Assembly (NCBI GenBank): GCA_043801115.1
Contig: JAZDMJ010000021.1
Span: 1-7,602 of the forward strand
Reading direction: 5' to 3'
DNA from: CAZHUN01 sp043801115
GTDB lineage: Archaea; Iainarchaeota; Iainarchaeia; Iainarchaeales; UBA10191
Length of the DNA stretch: 7,602 bases
In this document: one piece after another, positions 5,087-7,602 of the stretch
How the letters are laid out: each line of letters begins with the position of its first letter
Numbering within the stretch: the stretch's first letter is position 1
Notes under the pieces: generated by a model
The model's database searches: none
What the model saw: the letters and a program-made list of their open reading frames with translations, nothing else
Told to the model about the DNA's origin: nothing
Position numbers and translations under genes: made by a program

Positions 5087-6580
5087 ATGGGAGCGCTCGA
5101 GCAGGAACTGGTTTCGTACGCGGCGCAAAAAGGCGCCATGCTCGACAAGGAAGCGCTCGCGCTCATTCTCCAAAACGACAATCCAATGCAACTGATTGAC
5201 GAACTATCGCGCGAAAATATTTTTTTGAGCCCCAAACTCGTCGAAGAATATTTGCTCAAAAGCGAAACCAAACTGGGAGACATGGAAGTTTCTCCCGCAC
5301 TGCCGCCTTCTCCGCTCCCATTGCATTCTTCCGAAAATTTCCGCATTTTGAACGAGTTGGATGTTACTGGAAAAAGCTACAGCGAGGGAAAAGTGGGAGA
5401 CTTTGTCCGCTTCTTCCAGGACAAGTTCTTGTTTATTGAAAGCGAACTCAAACAGCGCGTGAATTTCCAGCCCAAACAAATTGAAAACATTTCCCGCGCG
5501 CCCAAGGGAAGGGAAGTGCAGTTTGTTGCCATGTTGCAGGACAAAAAATTGTCCAAAAACAACCACTGGATTTTGAACTTGGAAGACATGCACAGCGCGG
5601 TTACGGTACTTGCACTGGCCAATGACCCGAATGTTCACGAGTTTGCCGCCACATTGATTCCGGACGAAGTCGTGGGAGTGAAGGCCGTCAAGGGAAACGG
5701 GGACTTGCTCATTGTCAAAGAGTTATTCCGCCCCGAAATGCCCCAGCGAATGGCCAAAGCGTGCGCGGCGGACGCGAATTTGGCCGTGCTTTCCGACCTG
5801 CACGTGGGAAGCAAACTGTTTTTCGAAAAAGAATTTTCCAACTTCATATCCTGGTTCAATGGACAGTACGGGAGCGAAGCGGACCAAGAGCTGGCCGAAA
5901 AAACGAAATACGTTATTATAGCGGGAGACAACATTGCCGGCTTGGGAGTATATCCGGGACAGTTCGAAGACTTGGCCATCAAGGACGTGTATGAACAATA
6001 CAAGGCATTGGAAGAATTTTTGCTCCAAATTCCCTCTTCCATTCACGTTTTCGTGTGCCCCGGACAGCACGACGCCGTGCGCTGGGCCGACCCTCAGCCC
6101 GCGATTTCCAAAGAATTCGTCCCCCGATTGTACGAAAGGGAAAATTTTCACTTGATCGGCTCTCCGAGCTGGATTGAAATCGAAGGACTCAAAGTACTGG
6201 TGTATCACGGGGGCGCGCTGCATGACTTTTACAACCAGGTCGCGGGCTTTACTCCTTCCAAGCCGCAGGAAGTGGCCGTTGAATTGTTAAAGCGAAGGGA
6301 CTTGGCGTGCGGCTTCGGCATCAAACAGCCCTATGTTCCCGAAAAAAAGAATTACATGCTCGTGCGCGAGCTTCCGGACTTGTACATCGGCGGAGACCAG
6401 CACCATGTGGGATACGCGCAGTACAGGGGCTGTACAATATTGAACGGCGCGACATTTGAAGGAATCACCAAATACCAAATCGAGCGGGGAATCAAAGCCA
6501 CTCCCTGCATTGTTCCCGTCATCAATTTGAAGTCGAGGCAGATTTCGGAAATGCACTACCTGCAAGAGGAAAAACAATGA
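5087..6580 (+). CDS. polB: DNA polymerase II (PolD) small subunit DP1
   Basis: DP1 is the small subunit of the archaeal replicative polymerase PolD. It normally supplies the Mre11-like 3'-5' proofreading exonuclease and binds DP2. ATG at 5087 gives 497 residues, shorter than the roughly 600 of well-studied euryarchaeal DP1, mainly in the N-terminal region; the open frame reaching TTG 5033 would run into UPF0147. Order of parts: a helical N-terminal domain (1-65), a Pro/Ser-rich linker, an OB-fold region (about 100-225), then a calcineurin-like phosphodiesterase domain (about 230-475). Its motifs are D237-L-H239 (SDLHVGS), GD281-N-I-A284, P-G-Q327-H328-D329 followed by AVRWADPQPA, YH374-GG and GG-D437-Q-H439-H440. 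Three differ from the usual pattern: GDxxD has Ala for the second Asp, GNHD has Gln, and GHxH has Asp for the first His. The YPGQ and PQP segments confirm DP1 identity. The stop overlaps the DP2 start as ATGA. Confidence 0.96.
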   Translation: MGALEQELVSYAAQKGAMLDKEALALILQNDNPMQLIDELSRENIFLSPKLVEEYLLKSETKLGDMEVSPALPPSPLPLHSSENFRILNELDVTGKSYSEGKVGDFVRFFQDKFLFIESELKQRVNFQPKQIENISRAPKGREVQFVAMLQDKKLSKNNHWILNLEDMHSAVTVLALANDPNVHEFAATLIPDEVVGVKAVKGNGDLLIVKELFRPEMPQRMAKACAADANLAVLSDLHVGSKLFFEKEFSNFISWFNGQYGSEADQELAEKTKYVIIAGDNIAGLGVYPGQFEDLAIKDVYEQYKALEEFLLQIPSSIHVFVCPGQHDAVRWADPQPAISKEFVPRLYERENFHLIGSPSWIEIEGLKVLVYHGGALHDFYNQVAGFTPSKPQEVAVELLKRRDLACGFGIKQPYVPEKKNYMLVRELPDLYIGGDQHHVGYAQYRGCTILNGATFEGITKYQIERGIKATPCIVPVINLKSRQISEMHYLQEEKQ

Positions 6581-7602
6581 CGGGAACGACTGCAGAAACG
6601 TGGAAATTTTCACTCCCCTCGACTCCGCGCATTCAATCCTACATGGAACGGATTGGGAAACGCACGCGCGAACAATTCGAGCTCGCCCAAACGTGCAAGG
6701 AAAAAGGACTGGACGTCAACTCAAAAGTGGAAAGCGTTCCCGTCAGCGATGTGGCTTCCCGCGCGGAAAGACTGACGGGACCTCCCGGAATCGCCGACGC
6801 CTACCGCGCCGCGTTTTTGCACAATAAGGAAAACAGAATGAAAGCGATTGTGCAAATTTTCGAGGAAATTTTGGACCAAAAATGGTGCCAAATTCCGGAT
6901 AGACAGAAAAGGATCGAACTCGCCATCAAAGCCTGCCTCGTCATTGAAACGGAAGGAGTCGTCGTTTCTCCAATAGATGGATTGCCCAAAATCCAAATCG
7001 TGAAAAACCCGGACGGGAGCGAGTACGTGGACGTATGCTATGCGAGCCCCATCCGCGCCGCGGGCGGAAGAGCCACCGTGCTTCCGTTAATACTCGCAGA
7101 CTTTGCGCGAAAAAAAATGGGCCTCGACCGCTACAAGCCCATGGAAGAAGAAGTCGAACGATACGTGGAAGAAATCAACTTGTACCAGAGGGAAAGCGCG
7201 ACGAGGCAAGTCCAGTTGACGGACGATGAAGTGCGCATTATTGTCCGAAACTGTCCCACGCGCATCAACGGACTTCCCAGCGAAAAATCCGAAGTATCCA
7301 CCTACCGCAATCTGCCCCGATTCGAGTCCAACCGCGTGAGCGGAGCCATGGCGCTGGTATTGACGGAAGGCGTTGCACTCAAAGCGGACTGGACCATCAA
7401 GACTGCGAAAAGCATGGGCCTGGATTGGAGCTGGCTGGAAAAAATCATCAAAGTGGAAAAAAAAGCGGAAAAAGTCGTATCCCTCAAACCCAATTACAAA
7501 TATTTGGACCGGCTCGCGGCGGGGAGGCCGTTGCTCGCCTATCCCATGGCGTACGGCGGATTCCGCGTGCGCTACGGAAAAAGCAGAAACATGGGACTCA
7601 TG
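6577..7602 (+). CDS. polC: DNA polymerase II (PolD) large subunit DP2, N-terminal part (truncated by window edge)
   Basis: DP2 is the catalytic subunit of PolD; its polymerase core is a double-psi beta-barrel related to multisubunit RNA polymerases, not to families A or B. Only the first 342 residues are in the window, and the frame is open to the last base. The start ATG at 6577 overlaps the DP1 stop as ATGA, with AAGAGGA (6564-6570) 6 bases upstream. Family segments are clear: the N-terminal Y-M-E-R-I-G-K-R-T-R-E region, LAIKACLVIETEGVVVSP, DGSEYVDVCYASPIRAAGG, LDRYKPMEEEVERYVEEI, TRINGLPSE, YRNLPRFESNRVSGAMALVL, and RPLLAYPMAYGGFRVRYG followed by KSRN. These belong to the N-terminal and early catalytic regions. 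The catalytic aspartates lie beyond the right edge. No intein is present in the visible part, although DP2 genes in some archaea carry one. Confidence 0.97.
   Translation, partial: MTGTTAETWKFSLPSTPRIQSYMERIGKRTREQFELAQTCKEKGLDVNSKVESVPVSDVASRAERLTGPPGIADAYRAAFLHNKENRMKAIVQIFEEILDQKWCQIPDRQKRIELAIKACLVIETEGVVVSPIDGLPKIQIVKNPDGSEYVDVCYASPIRAAGGRATVLPLILADFARKKMGLDRYKPMEEEVERYVEEINLYQRESATRQVQLTDDEVRIIVRNCPTRINGLPSEKSEVSTYRNLPRFESNRVSGAMALVLTEGVALKADWTIKTAKSMGLDWSWLEKIIKVEKKAEKVVSLKPNYKYLDRLAAGRPLLAYPMAYGGFRVRYGKSRNMGLM

Noticed and set aside
6577..7602. Intein or insertion within DP2
   Set aside because: Family segments run on without interruption through the visible 342 residues. An intein, if any, would be further right.
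1..7602. CRISPR array, tRNA, rRNA or insertion sequence
   Set aside because: No spaced direct repeats, cloverleaf-like segments, rRNA signatures, transposase-like proteins or terminal inverted repeats were seen on reading both strands.

Overview
The window is archaeal chromosome. The diagnostic content is a PolD operon (small subunit DP1 followed by the start of large subunit DP2), an archaeal UPF0147 protein, a NOG1-type GTPase, an archaeal-order secF-secD pair and the end of an archaeosortase. PolD rules out Bacteria and typical Crenarchaeota, so the source is a euryarchaeal or DPANN-type lineage; I cannot place it more precisely. The core genes have a GC content near 50% (30 of 60 bases counted in one DP1 stretch). 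Ribosome binding sites resemble the archaeal GGAGGTG type, and several TATA-like boxes are visible.

Layout. Bases 1-298 (+) hold the C-terminal part of an archaeosortase/exosortase-family enzyme, cut by the left edge, with its Cys-Arg-His triad visible. Bases 300-965 form an AT-rich patch (about 38-40% GC by hand count) with two small orphan genes facing each other: a 43-residue zinc-ribbon protein (+, 363-494) and an unrecognised protein of about 120 residues (-, 591-953). Bases 997-3689 (-) hold secF then secD, joined by an ATGA overlap and read from a TATA-like box at 3713-3718, 26 bases from the secF GTG start. Divergently, 3722-4729 (+) encodes a NOG1-family ribosome-assembly GTPase. After an 80-base gap come UPF0147 (4812-5081), DP1 (5087-6580) and DP2 (6577 to the right edge). 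These last three are spaced 5 bases apart and by a 4-base overlap, as in a translationally coupled operon.

How the genes work together. SecD and SecF form the membrane complex that assists Sec-dependent export. The archaeosortase acts on exported proteins at the membrane, so the left half is themed on the cell envelope. The right half is housekeeping: large ribosomal subunit maturation (NOG1) and the replicative DNA polymerase D.

The most interesting points are DP1, whose phosphodiesterase (proofreading exonuclease) motifs are altered at three normally conserved positions; the AT-rich two-gene patch between archaeosortase and secFD; and the compact secF/NOG1 divergent promoter. I see no CRISPR array, tRNA, rRNA or insertion sequence, and I found no clear new multigene system.
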